Positions 7,366-16,070 of a DNA stretch of 25,118 nucleotides are shown piece by piece. This DNA comes from CAZDOD01 sp964506935 (GTDB lineage Bacteria; Desulfobacterota; Zymogenia; Zymogenales; Zymogenaceae): positions 1-25,118 of the forward strand of contig CAZDOD010000014.1 in the NCBI GenBank assembly GCA_964506935.1, written 5' to 3'. The position numbers were made by a program, and so were the translations under genes. A model generated the notes under the pieces. That model made no database searches. It saw only the letters and a program-made list of their open reading frames with translations, and was not told where the DNA came from. Numbering within the stretch: the stretch's first letter is position 1; every line of letters begins with the position of its first letter.

Positions 7366-8648
7366 AGAGTGTAATCTCAATAGTCAGTCTGGGTTGCAAG
7401 GTCAACTTTACCGACACCGAAGAGATATCGAGGCTCCTAAAAGATACGGGGTATCGGGTGATATATGGTGGCGGCCCTGCAGACTTGTATATAGTAAATT
7501 CCTGCACCGTTACAAACAGGGCCGATTATGAGTCGAGGCTGGCGGCACGCAGGGCGATAAAAGACGGAAGTGGCTCGCCCGTTATCGTTACAGGATGTGC
7601 GGCGAAGGTCTATCCCGAAAGGATAGAAAATCTTGACGGAGTAGTGGCGGTTATTCCTTCCGATGAAAGGGAAAAAATTATCGAGAAGGTTGTATCGATC
7701 ATCGGTAGTCCTGATATGGACACACAAGAATGGACAGATTCCAAGACAAATACGACCAAAAGGACGAGGGCCTTTTTAAAAATACAGGACGGCTGTAATT
7801 CGTTTTGTACATACTGCATCGTCCCCTTCGCACGGGGGAGGGAGAGGAGCATTACGCCGAGTGAGGTGATAGACAGGGTCGGAGATCTGATTGGTAGGGG
7901 TTTTAGGGAGGTCGTTCTCACCGGTATACATCTCGGGAGATACGGGGCAGATCTTAACGGCAGTGAAATAGGCCTCTTTGGACTTCTGAGAGAGATTAAG
8001 TCTTATTTTGAGGGAAAATCGCACATAAGGATAAGACTGAGCTCGATAGAGCCGCTCGAGGTGACGGGGGATCTCATCGATGTAATGGGTGAATCCGATT
8101 TTATCAGCCCGCACCTCCACATCCCGATGCAGAGCGGTGACGATACAATTTTAAAGGCTATGGGGAGGCCATACGATTCGGCTTCGTTTTTGAAAATAAT
8201 AGATATGGTTCATAGAAAGATCCCCGATCCCGGATTGGGGATAGACGTCATGGTCGGATTTCCCGGGGAGGGGGAAAGGGAATTTGAGAATACTTTCAAT
8301 CTTCTAAACAAGATAGACTGCACATATCTTCATGTATTCCCTTTTTCGCCGAGGCCTATGACCGAGGCATATCGGATGAAGGGAGATGTTGACGGGAAGA
8401 CAAAGAGGGAGAGGGCACGGATACTGAGGGAGCTCGGATATGAAAAAAAGAAGGCCTATATAGAAAAAAATATTGGAAAAGAGCTTATTGTGCTGACAGA
8501 ATCATTTTCAAATAAGATGCTCTCGGGAAAATCGGAAAACTACCTCAAGGTCTGTTTTCCCGGAGAAGAAAACGAAATAAATAGATTTATACCAGTTAAG
8601 ATTAAAAAACAATTTCGGGATGGTGTATATGGCGAAAGAAGCATCTGA
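7362..8648 (+). CDS. mtaB: tRNA t6A37 methylthiotransferase MtaB
   Basis: This radical SAM methylthiotransferase (428 aa) converts t6A to ms2t6A at position 37 of tRNA. It shows the UPF0004 domain with Cys12 (LGCKVN), Cys48 (NSCTVT) and Cys79 (TGCAAKV) for the auxiliary cluster, then the radical SAM motif Cys145, Cys149, Cys152 in DGCNSFCTYCIVP, and a C-terminal TRAM RNA-binding domain from about residue 370. The GCKVN/NSCTVT signature favours MtaB over MiaB or RimO. The start is TTG at 7362, overlapping the MnmA stop, with GGAGGT about 12 bases upstream; no better start lies near the conserved N-terminus. It needs both sulfur and Fe-S clusters, which fits its place after the iron-sulfur genes. 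Confidence 0.93.
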   Translation: MKSVISIVSLGCKVNFTDTEEISRLLKDTGYRVIYGGGPADLYIVNSCTVTNRADYESRLAARRAIKDGSGSPVIVTGCAAKVYPERIENLDGVVAVIPSDEREKIIEKVVSIIGSPDMDTQEWTDSKTNTTKRTRAFLKIQDGCNSFCTYCIVPFARGRERSITPSEVIDRVGDLIGRGFREVVLTGIHLGRYGADLNGSEIGLFGLLREIKSYFEGKSHIRIRLSSIEPLEVTGDLIDVMGESDFISPHLHIPMQSGDDTILKAMGRPYDSASFLKIIDMVHRKIPDPGLGIDVMVGFPGEGEREFENTFNLLNKIDCTYLHVFPFSPRPMTEAYRMKGDVDGKTKRERARILRELGYEKKKAYIEKNIGKELIVLTESFSNKMLSGKSENYLKVCFPGEENEINRFIPVKIKKQFRDGVYGERSI

Positions 8649-9300
8649 CCTCGAAGAGAAAATCAATTACATTTTCAAAGATAAAAAGCTCCTTTACGAA
8701 TCGCTTTCCCATTCATCTTCAGTGACTTCCGAGGGTGAGTCAGGAAACGAGAGACTCGAATTTATCGGTGACGCCGTCTTGGATCTCGTGATAGCCGGGG
8801 CGCTTTTTGATATGTATCCTGATAGGGACGTTGGCTGGCTTACACAGGTCAGGGCGAATTTGGTCGATGAGGAGAGCCTGAGTAAAAAGGCCGATGAGAT
8901 AGACCTCGGAAGTTACCTCATCCTCGGGAAGGGGGAGGAGATTGCAGGTGGCAGGAGGAAACCATCGATCCTCGCCGGAGGTTATGAAGCGATCTTGGGG
9001 GCGATTTTATCGGACGGTGGATATGAGGCCGCAAGAGATTTTATTTTAAAAAGCTTTCATGAGGAACTGAAACTTGAAGACGACCATGATCCGAAGGACT
9101 ATAAATCCCGTTTTCAGGAGAGGCTACAGAAGTGGTCGATGCCAATGCCGGTATATGAAATAGTTTCGACGTCGGGGCCTGATCACAAAAAGATATTTAT
9201 ATGCTCGGTTTCGGTCGGCGGGAAGGAATTGGGTAGGGGCAAGGGTAGGAGCAAAAAGGAGGCCGAACTCGAAGCCGCAAGGGACGCTCTTACGAGATGA
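8629..9300 (+). CDS. rnc: Ribonuclease III
   Basis: The product (223 aa) cuts double-stranded RNA in rRNA maturation and mRNA turnover. The RNase III signature ERLEFIGDAVLDL is at about residues 41-53 and supplies metal-binding acidic residues; a second acidic patch is at about 111-118. A double-stranded RNA-binding domain follows from about residue 150 (DYKSRFQERLQKW) to the end (KKEAELEAARDAL). The ATG at 8629 is chosen over one at 8620 because GGGA lies about eight bases before it. The gene starts inside the MtaB gene, and its own stop overlaps the next start (ATGA). Confidence 0.95.
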   Translation: MAKEASDLEEKINYIFKDKKLLYESLSHSSSVTSEGESGNERLEFIGDAVLDLVIAGALFDMYPDRDVGWLTQVRANLVDEESLSKKADEIDLGSYLILGKGEEIAGGRRKPSILAGGYEAILGAILSDGGYEAARDFILKSFHEELKLEDDHDPKDYKSRFQERLQKWSMPMPVYEIVSTSGPDHKKIFICSVSVGGKELGRGKGRSKKEAELEAARDALTR

Positions 9301-10319
9301 AGAATTTAAAGAAATTTATAATCCCGATATTTATACCTCACGCCGGTTGCCCCCACAGGTGTATATTCTGCGACCAGGGGGCGGTAACCGGAATAAAGGG
9401 GGGGAGGATAGGTGGGGAGGAGATAGAATCGATTGTATTGAGGTACGTAGATTCGAGGCCCGATTGGGAAGGAGATATCGAGCTTGCATTTTTTGGCGGT
9501 AGTTTCACATCGCTTCCGATGCAAAGGCAACTAGAGCTTTTAAGAGTGGGGAGCGATCTGATCGAGGACGGCCTGATTGACGAGATACGCATCTCGACGC
9601 GCCCCGATTCGATAAGCGATAAGATACTGAAAAACCTCATTTCCCACGGCGTTAAGACGGTGGAATTGGGTGTACAGTCTATGTCGGACGAGGTCTTATT
9701 GATGGCCCAGAGGGGGCACACCTCACTTGATACGAAAAACGCAGTCGATATGATAACCGCCCACGGGCTCTCATGGATTGCACAGATCATGCCGGGGCTG
9801 CCTGGCGACACGAGAGAGGCGATAATCGATACATCCCTTAAGATCTCCGAGATGGGGCCTGATGGGGTGAGGATATATCCCACGTTGGTGATAAAAAACA
9901 CCGATCTCGAGAGGATCTATAGAGACGGAGAGTATACTCCGCTTACCTTTGATGAGACGATCTCGATTGTAAAGGAGATGGTATCTATTTTCAACGCCAA
10001 GGATATCCCAACGATAAGGATAGGACTGCACCCGTCGAAGGAATTGCAAGAAAAGGTCGTAGACGGCCCCTACGATTCTTCACTGGGTGCTAGGGTGATG
10101 GAATCGTTCCTGTTTGACAGGATATCTTCCGAGATCGAAGCCCTAAACTATATACCGAACACTCTGAAGATAGGGGTCGATCCAATGCAGATCTCGTCTG
10201 CTGTTGGAAACAACAAGATCAATATCATCAACCTGAAGAAAAAGTTTGGACTAAAAGACCTAAAGATATCACCCGATGAAAAGGCGGGCGAAGGGGAGGT
10301 TATAATCTATGGGTTTTAG
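9297..10319 (+). CDS. Elp3-like radical SAM protein of unknown substrate
   Basis: The protein (340 aa) carries a radical SAM cluster motif close to the N-terminus (Cys18, Cys22, Cys25 in GCPHRCIFCDQ) and the FFGGSFTSLP segment typical of Elp3-like radical SAM enzymes, followed by RISTRPDSIS, VELGVQSM, and the conserved stretch VRIYPTLVIKNTDLE. It lacks the acetyltransferase domain of true Elp3, so it is not a tRNA carboxymethylation enzyme as known from eukaryotes and archaea. The reaction is unknown. From memory, a gene of this type sits beside rnc in several anaerobes, and it is tightly coupled here (ATGA overlap with rnc, 11-base overlap with era). An RNA-related role is therefore plausible but is inference. 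Confidence 0.85.
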   Translation: MKNLKKFIIPIFIPHAGCPHRCIFCDQGAVTGIKGGRIGGEEIESIVLRYVDSRPDWEGDIELAFFGGSFTSLPMQRQLELLRVGSDLIEDGLIDEIRISTRPDSISDKILKNLISHGVKTVELGVQSMSDEVLLMAQRGHTSLDTKNAVDMITAHGLSWIAQIMPGLPGDTREAIIDTSLKISEMGPDGVRIYPTLVIKNTDLERIYRDGEYTPLTFDETISIVKEMVSIFNAKDIPTIRIGLHPSKELQEKVVDGPYDSSLGARVMESFLFDRISSEIEALNYIPNTLKIGVDPMQISSAVGNNKINIINLKKKFGLKDLKISPDEKAGEGEVIIYGF

Positions 10320-11196
10320 ATCAGGATTCATAGTCCTTCTGGGGAGGACAAATGTCGGGAAGTCAACATTGATGAATAGGATCATCGGGGAGAAGGTCTC
10401 CATTATCTCGCCGAAGCCCCAGACCACGAGGAACAGGATCATGGGAGTGGTAACGAACAAAAGCTCCCAGATGGTCTTTGTAGATACGCCCGGCATCCAC
10501 AGAGGGAAAAAGGGGCTAAATCGATTTATGCTAAACACGGCCCTCTCGGCTAAAAACGACGCCGATCTCATCGCAATCATGATTGAGGCAAGAGATACAC
10601 CCCATGAGATAGACCTTGAATTGATCGGGGGGCTCTCGTCTGAAGGACCGCCCGCAATACTTTTAATTAATAAGGTGGACAGGGTAAAGAAGTCTGTCGT
10701 TCTGCCACTAATTGATAAATTGGCAAATATCTATCGGTTTGAGACAATCATTCCGATCTCGGCCCTTCTGGGCGACGGAGTTTCCGATTTTCTATCCGAG
10801 GCCGAAAAACTCCTCCCCGAAGGGGATCCCTTTTTTCCGGAGGACACACTGACCGACGTGAGCGAGAGGTTCCTGGCGGGAGAAATCATAAGAGAGAAGG
10901 TTATAAATCTCACCCATCAGGAGATACCATATGCGGTTGCGATATCCGTTGAGCAATTTTCTGAGAACGAAAAGAGAGAACTCCTCAGGATATCTGCAGT
11001 GATATATGTCGAGAGGGAATCACAAAAAGGGATTGTAGTAGGGAAGGGGGGTAGTCTCATAAAGGAGATAGGGATTTTAGCGAGAAAAGACCTCGAGGCA
11101 TTTTTCGGAGTCCACGTCTTTTTGGATCTAAGAGTTAAAGTGATGAAGGACTGGGCGAAGAGAGATGATAGCCTAAAGAGGTTAGGATACAGGTAA
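10309..11196 (+). CDS. era: GTPase Era, small-subunit assembly factor
   Basis: This 295-aa GTPase binds 16S rRNA and assists 30S subunit assembly. It shows G1 GRTNVGKST (residues 12-20), the switch region SPKPQTTRNRI, G3 DTPG (about 59-62), G4 NKVD near 121-124, and a C-terminal KH domain with the loop GIVVGKGGSLIKEIG (about 241-255). Length and domain order are standard. The gene starts within the end of the radical SAM gene. Only three bases separate its stop from the start of der, so the two ribosome GTPases are likely made together. Confidence 0.96.
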   Translation: MGFRSGFIVLLGRTNVGKSTLMNRIIGEKVSIISPKPQTTRNRIMGVVTNKSSQMVFVDTPGIHRGKKGLNRFMLNTALSAKNDADLIAIMIEARDTPHEIDLELIGGLSSEGPPAILLINKVDRVKKSVVLPLIDKLANIYRFETIIPISALLGDGVSDFLSEAEKLLPEGDPFFPEDTLTDVSERFLAGEIIREKVINLTHQEIPYAVAISVEQFSENEKRELLRISAVIYVERESQKGIVVGKGGSLIKEIGILARKDLEAFFGVHVFLDLRVKVMKDWAKRDDSLKRLGYR

Positions 11197-11199
11197 ATT

Positions 11200-12549
11200 A
11201 TGGCAACCGGAAAAAAGGTGCTCGCAATAGTCGGGAGGCCGAACGTGGGAAAATCGACGCTCTTTAACCGCCTGCTCAAGGGCAAGAGGGCCATTGTTGA
11301 CGACGTTCCGGGGGTCACGAGAGATAGGATCTATGCAGACGCCGTATGGGACGGAGTGGAATATATCCTTGTCGATACCGGCGGCTTTATGCCCGATGCC
11401 GAGACGGAGATTGCAAGGGGCGTACACCTAATGGCCGAGGTTGCGATAGAAGAGGCCGATGCGATAATTTTTTTGATGGACGTAAGGGACGGCCTAAATC
11501 CGAATGATAAAGATGTCTTTGATTTTTTGAGAAGGCGTAACAAATCACAATTGATTTATCCCGTTGTAAATAAGGTCGATGGGCCGAAGCAGGAAAACGA
11601 TGTCTATGAGTTCTATTCACTGGGCGTAGAAAAAATATATCCGATATCCGCCCAGCACAATTTGAGGGTAGGGGATCTTTTGGACGATGTCATTGAGGAT
11701 TTCAAAGATGAGGGCGAAAGGGAACAAATCGACATCCAGGCCGTGAAGATTGCGATTGTCGGGAGGCCCAATGTGGGAAAATCCTCGATCCTCAACAGGA
11801 TCATAGGATACAACCGTGTCCTCGTCCACGAAGACCCCGGAACGACCACAGATTCCGTTGACACATTGATATACAATAACGGCAATCCGTATCTTTTTAT
11901 AGACACGGCGGGCATAAGGAGGAAGAGCAGGATATCGCTTCTCCTTGAAAAGTTCAGTGTACTGGAATCCCTAAAGAGCATCGACAGGACCGATATCGCA
12001 CTGATCATCATAGATGCAACGCTCGGTGTTACGGATCAGGATTCGAGGGTCGCCGGTTTCGTCCATGACAAGGGGAAGGGGTCGATAATCCTCGTAAACA
12101 AATGGGACCTGATCGAAAAAGATGAGACGACAGCGGGAAAACACGCAATACTAGTGAGGGAAGACCTAAAAAAAATTAGCTATGCCCCGATACTATTTAC
12201 ATCGGCCCTTTCGGGCAAAAACCTCCACAGGATATTTGAAACCGCTGAGGAAGTCCTAAAGAATAGAGAAAGGAGGATTCCAACCGCCGAACTCAATAAT
12301 TTATTTGAAAAGATAAAGATGGACCACCATCCCGGCCTTTACAGAGGGAAGATGGTAAAACTTTATTATATAACCCAGATAGAAAAATCTCCCCCAACGT
12401 TTCTGATATTTACAAATCACCCAAAGGGTATAAAGCCAGCATATGAGAGGTATATTGTAAATCGCCTTAGGGAAGAATATGATTTTTCCGGAACACCCTT
12501 GAGGATTTTTTTCAGGAAACGTGAACGTGATACAAAAAATATATCTTGA
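11200..12549 (+). CDS. der: GTPase Der (EngA), large-subunit assembly factor
   Basis: The product (449 aa) is the double-G-domain GTPase needed for 50S ribosome assembly. The first P-loop GRPNVGKST is at residues 12-20 with VDTGG and NKVD following. The second P-loop GRPNVGKSS is at about 188-196, with DTAGIRRK and NKWD following. A C-terminal KH-like domain ends in GTPLRIFFRKRE, as usual for the family. It is the last gene of the long iron-sulfur/tRNA/ribosome run. After its stop the next gene lies 80 bases away behind its own promoter-like sequence; no clear terminator hairpin is seen between them. Confidence 0.96.
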   Translation: MATGKKVLAIVGRPNVGKSTLFNRLLKGKRAIVDDVPGVTRDRIYADAVWDGVEYILVDTGGFMPDAETEIARGVHLMAEVAIEEADAIIFLMDVRDGLNPNDKDVFDFLRRRNKSQLIYPVVNKVDGPKQENDVYEFYSLGVEKIYPISAQHNLRVGDLLDDVIEDFKDEGEREQIDIQAVKIAIVGRPNVGKSSILNRIIGYNRVLVHEDPGTTTDSVDTLIYNNGNPYLFIDTAGIRRKSRISLLLEKFSVLESLKSIDRTDIALIIIDATLGVTDQDSRVAGFVHDKGKGSIILVNKWDLIEKDETTAGKHAILVREDLKKISYAPILFTSALSGKNLHRIFETAEEVLKNRERRIPTAELNNLFEKIKMDHHPGLYRGKMVKLYYITQIEKSPPTFLIFTNHPKGIKPAYERYIVNRLREEYDFSGTPLRIFFRKRERDTKNIS

Positions 12550-12574
12550 CAAAAAGTAAACTTAGATTTAAATT
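12546..12574 (+). promoter_or_regulatory. Candidate promoter of the first Liv operon
   Basis: TTGACA (12546-12551) overlaps the end of der and is followed after 17 bases by TAAATT (12569-12574). A perfect TATAAT lies at 12574-12579, but at 22 bases from the -35 box, which is too far for a standard promoter. The downstream gene also has a very strong ribosome site (AGGAGGAGGT, 12613-12622), consistent with high expression of a binding protein. Confidence 0.4.
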
Positions 12575-12629
12575 ATAATACTAAAAATGCCTATTTTTGT
12601 AATTTTCCTATTAGGAGGAGGTATTAAAT

Positions 12630-13805
12630 ATGGGAAATTTTAGGAACTTTAGGCTTTTGATTCTTTTCTCAGCTCTGGTTATATCTTTCGCACTATTTTT
12701 TGTTGGTTGCGAGAAGAAACCTGAGGAAGTAACAACAGACCTCGGTCCCATCAAGTTGGGACTTGCGGCACCTATGTCAGGTGATGCAGCGGCTTATGGT
12801 GAGATAATCAGGAATGGTGCCTTGATGAAGATCGATGAGATCAACGAGGCAGGTGGGATAAACGGTAGGATGCTGGAGCTGGTGGTCGGCGATGAGCGCT
12901 GTGATCCGAAAGAGGCTGCCGCCGTTGCTCAGAATTTTGCCAGCAACGAGGATATCTTGGCTGTAATAGGTCACGTGTGCAGTTCAGCGACGCTCGCCGC
13001 TATTCCTATCTATAAGGAAGCGGGGCTACCTGCTGTTTCACCGACTGCTACCAATGTCGAGGTAGGAAGAAGTAGTGAATGGATGTTCAGGGATGTGTAT
13101 CGGGACGACTTCCAGGGGAAATTCCTTGCAGAATATGCGAAGGAGGTCCTGGGCGCAAAGACTGTCGGTATATTCCATGAAAACAATGATTACGCCATCG
13201 GCCTCATGGAGGCCTTTAAGGCGGCTGCGGAAGATATCGGCCTTGAGGTGGTTGGTATGGAGTCATACGTCACCGGTACTGTGGATTTTACACCGCAGCT
13301 TTCTATGTTTAAGGAACTTGCCCCCGATGCGATCTTCATAGCCGGTTATTATCAGGAAGGCGGATTGATCCTGTCTCAGGCCAAAAAGCTTGGTATCGAA
13401 ACCCAGTTTATGGGAGCAGACGGCCTCAACAATCCTGAGCTCATCAGTATTGCAAAAGATGCTGCAGAGGGCCTGATAGCCAGCTCTCCGTTCGTCTATG
13501 AGGCTGCCGGGGAAGAGGCGATGGCCTTCAAAGCCAAGTTTGAGGAAAGATTCGGTCTCACCCCTGATTGGATGGCCGCAAATGCCTATGATGCCGTTGG
13601 TATCATAGCAAAAGCCATTGAAGAGTGCGGAGCAGACCGCACAGCAATCAGGGACTGCCTCGCAGGCATGAATTCCAAGAGGAAAGGATATGAGGGAGTA
13701 ACAGGCGTAACCTTCTTCGACGAAAACGGGGATTGCCAGAAACCCGCTTACGTTACAATAGTCAAAGGAGGGGAGTTTGTAGCTGCTGAAAAGCAGATGT
13801 TCTAA
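12630..13805 (+). CDS. Branched-chain amino acid-type ABC substrate-binding lipoprotein
   Basis: This 391-aa periplasmic-binding protein of the Peripla_BP_6/LivK family captures the transporter's substrate outside the membrane. The N-terminus is a hydrophobic signal followed by the lipobox FVGC, so it should be lipid-anchored at about Cys27. The mature part starts with IKLGLAAPMSGDAAAYG, typical of the family, followed by INEAGGINGR, HVCSSATLAAIPIYKEAGLPAVSPTATN, and the C-terminal VTGVTFFDENGDCQKPAYV. Related proteins bind branched-chain or other amino acids, amides, urea or aromatic acids, so the ligand cannot be read from the sequence. It begins an operon with permease and ATPase genes but is separated from them by a strong hairpin. 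Confidence 0.92.
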   Translation: MGNFRNFRLLILFSALVISFALFFVGCEKKPEEVTTDLGPIKLGLAAPMSGDAAAYGEIIRNGALMKIDEINEAGGINGRMLELVVGDERCDPKEAAAVAQNFASNEDILAVIGHVCSSATLAAIPIYKEAGLPAVSPTATNVEVGRSSEWMFRDVYRDDFQGKFLAEYAKEVLGAKTVGIFHENNDYAIGLMEAFKAAAEDIGLEVVGMESYVTGTVDFTPQLSMFKELAPDAIFIAGYYQEGGLILSQAKKLGIETQFMGADGLNNPELISIAKDAAEGLIASSPFVYEAAGEEAMAFKAKFEERFGLTPDWMAANAYDAVGIIAKAIEECGADRTAIRDCLAGMNSKRKGYEGVTGVTFFDENGDCQKPAYVTIVKGGEFVAAEKQMF

Positions 13806-13826
13806 TGAGTGTATTGAATGTGAGGG

Positions 13827-13866
13827 GGGGGAGGGCGCATTTAAATTAGCCCTCCCCCTATTTTTA
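13827..13866 (+). terminator. Hairpin terminator/attenuator after the binding-protein gene
   Basis: A perfect 10-bp G+C-rich stem (13827-13836 pairing with 13849-13858) encloses a 12-base loop and is followed by TATTTTT. It lies between the binding-protein stop and the LivH start. It most likely ends part of the transcripts or protects their 3' end, giving more binding protein than permease, a common layout for ABC transporters. Confidence 0.85.
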
Positions 13867-13884
13867 ATGGGGTGAGAGTAGGGA

Positions 13885-14817
13885 ATGTTTGATCATCTTT
13901 TACATAGTTTTAACTTAGGTTGGGATTATGCTTTACGGCAGTTAGTAAATGGTCTTACGATAGGAGGTGTTTATGCCCTTATAGCCGTGGGTTATACTAT
14001 GGTCTACGGCATCATAGAGCTGATAAACTTCGCCCACGGTGAGATATATATGTTAGGGGCTTTTCTCGCCTTAACTTTTGTCACCGTCTTAAACCTACCT
14101 TTTGCAGTCGCGATATTACTCAGTGTAATTATCTGTTCCATTTTTGGTGTTGTTCTCGAATTCATTGCTTATAGACCGCTTCGGAAAGCCCCAAGGCTGG
14201 CAGCCCTCATCACGGCCATCGGCGCATCTTTGTTTCTTCAGAATATTGCATTGATGATCTGGGGTGGACGCCTTAAGACCTTCCCGGATGGAATACTGCC
14301 ATTCTATATCGATTATCCTATAATTACCGCATTTGAAGACGTCAAAATAACTTACCTCCAATATAATATATTTTTTATAACTATTCTTTTGATGCTATGT
14401 CTTCATATTTTAATTACCAGGACACGCATAGGGACAGCGATGAGGGCATCCGCCCAGGATAAAGTGACAGCGTCACTTATGGGAATAAACGTAAACAGGG
14501 TCATATCGTTTACCTTCGCGGTGGGCTCGGCCCTCGGGGCGATTGCCGGCGTTATAGTTGGGATATATTATAATGCAGTTTTTCCGATGATGGGGTATAC
14601 CGCAGGAGTCAAGGCCTTTGCGGCGGCCGTGCTCGGCGGGATCGGAAACGTCCCGGGAGCAATGTTAGGAGGCTTCGTTCTGGGCATAGCAGAGGCCTTC
14701 GGGGCGGGGTATCTATCGTCGGGATATAGGGACGGGATCGCATATGCCATTATGATACTCGTAATTATATTCAGACCCACGGGACTGCTGGGCAAGAGAC
14801 AGGTTGTAAAGGTGTAA
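13885..14817 (+). CDS. livH: Branched-chain amino acid-type ABC permease LivH
   Basis: The product (310 aa) is one of the two inner-membrane channel subunits. It is strongly hydrophobic, with about eight likely membrane spans, and has the family landmarks GGVYALIAVGYTMVYGIIELINFAHGEIYMLGAF near the N-terminus and AFAAAVLGGIGNVPGAMLGG near residue 250, the loop that contacts the ATPase. A short N-terminal extension precedes the first span. GGTGAGAG lies upstream of the ATG. Its stop overlaps the LivM start (TAATG), so the two channel subunits are probably translationally coupled. Confidence 0.94.
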   Translation: MFDHLLHSFNLGWDYALRQLVNGLTIGGVYALIAVGYTMVYGIIELINFAHGEIYMLGAFLALTFVTVLNLPFAVAILLSVIICSIFGVVLEFIAYRPLRKAPRLAALITAIGASLFLQNIALMIWGGRLKTFPDGILPFYIDYPIITAFEDVKITYLQYNIFFITILLMLCLHILITRTRIGTAMRASAQDKVTASLMGINVNRVISFTFAVGSALGAIAGVIVGIYYNAVFPMMGYTAGVKAFAAAVLGGIGNVPGAMLGGFVLGIAEAFGAGYLSSGYRDGIAYAIMILVIIFRPTGLLGKRQVVKV

Positions 14818-16070
14818 TGTTGAAGATAATTCCGAGATATAGTTTTTTTCAGGAGAAGATTTCGGGTGCCTTCTCAAGAAATCTGAAATATATCTACGGG
14901 GCTCTGTTCGTATTGGTCTTCTTTATTCCAATGCTCCCATTTTCAACGAACTACGTCATTCACCTGTGTACATATGTAATGATGTACATTGTCCTTGCAC
15001 TCGGTCTCAATGTAGTCCCAGGATTTACGGGTCTTTTGGATCTTGGATATGTCGGCTTTTACGGAATAGGTGCATACACAGCGGGTCTTTTGACCCTAAA
15101 ATTGGCGGCCTTGGGATACCCCTGGGATATCTTATCGAGCTACTGGCTTATAATACCGATCGCTGCAATAAACGGCGCAATCTCGGGGATCCTCTTGGGG
15201 GTTCCGACGTTGAGGCTCACGGGGGACTACTTCGCCATCGTAACCTTCGGTTTTTCAGAGCTTGTAGTCCTTATAATAATAAATGAGATGTGGCTTACCA
15301 GAGGCCCGATGGGGCTTCCGGGTATAGCGACACCATCAATAAACCTCGGGTTTCTTTTTCCGCTTACAAAATTTTTCTATGAAGAACCAATAAGATACGT
15401 ATTCAGGGGTGAGGTGCCGTTTTTCTACCTCATCCTATCGATGGTAATAATAACGATATTTATAATGAACCGGATAGAAAATTCGAGGCTTGGGAGGGCG
15501 TGGTTTGCGATCAGGGAGGACGAGGTTGCGGCCGAATGCTGCGGCATACATATAATGAAATATAAGGTAATTGCCTTTGCGATAAGTGCATCTTTCGGTG
15601 CGATTGCGGGGTCATTTTTTGCCACATGGTATACATTCATAAGTCCTGTAAGCTTCAAATTCTGGGAGTCGATTCTGATATTGTGTATGGTGGTCTTGGG
15701 AGGAATGGGAAGCATACCCGGGGTCATTCTCGGGACAACGATCCTCGTCTCGCTTTCTGAGATAATAAGAAAGGTCTTGGAGGTTATGCAGGGGAGCTGG
15801 CTGATAAATTTTATGAACAGTTATCGTGATACTTGGATATGGGTAATACTTGAACCAATAAAGGATAAGATACCCGACCTCATTCAGGCACGATACGCCA
15901 TTTTCGGTGTAATACTTATTTTAATGATGAGGTTTAAGCCGGCAGGATTAATTCCGCTGGCGAGGGTTAAGAGGGAGATGCGATCAAAAAATGGTGAACC
16001 CACCGACTCGAAAGATAACAGTTTCTATGATATAATTTCTGAAGAGAAAAAATTGGCAAAAGACAGATGA
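14817..16070 (+). CDS. livM: Branched-chain amino acid-type ABC permease LivM
   Basis: This is the second membrane subunit (417 aa). Family landmarks are LALGLNVVPGFTGLLDLGYVGFYGIGAY near residues 60-85, GVPTLRLTGDYFAIVTFGF, the ATPase-coupling region AIREDEVAAECCGIHIMKYKVIAFAISASFGAIAG, and VVLGGMGSIPGVILG. It is longer than many LivM proteins because of a segment between the last two spans (about 315-355, with LINFMNSYRDTWIW) and a charged C-terminal tail of about 30 residues. It overlaps LivH at the start and LivG at the end (ATGA). Confidence 0.93.
   Translation: MLKIIPRYSFFQEKISGAFSRNLKYIYGALFVLVFFIPMLPFSTNYVIHLCTYVMMYIVLALGLNVVPGFTGLLDLGYVGFYGIGAYTAGLLTLKLAALGYPWDILSSYWLIIPIAAINGAISGILLGVPTLRLTGDYFAIVTFGFSELVVLIIINEMWLTRGPMGLPGIATPSINLGFLFPLTKFFYEEPIRYVFRGEVPFFYLILSMVIITIFIMNRIENSRLGRAWFAIREDEVAAECCGIHIMKYKVIAFAISASFGAIAGSFFATWYTFISPVSFKFWESILILCMVVLGGMGSIPGVILGTTILVSLSEIIRKVLEVMQGSWLINFMNSYRDTWIWVILEPIKDKIPDLIQARYAIFGVILILMMRFKPAGLIPLARVKREMRSKNGEPTDSKDNSFYDIISEEKKLAKDR

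Noticed and set aside
12546..12579. TTGACA with perfect TATAAT before the first Liv operon
   Set aside because: The spacing is 22 bases, too long for a standard promoter; the 17-base partner TAAATT was listed instead, with low confidence.
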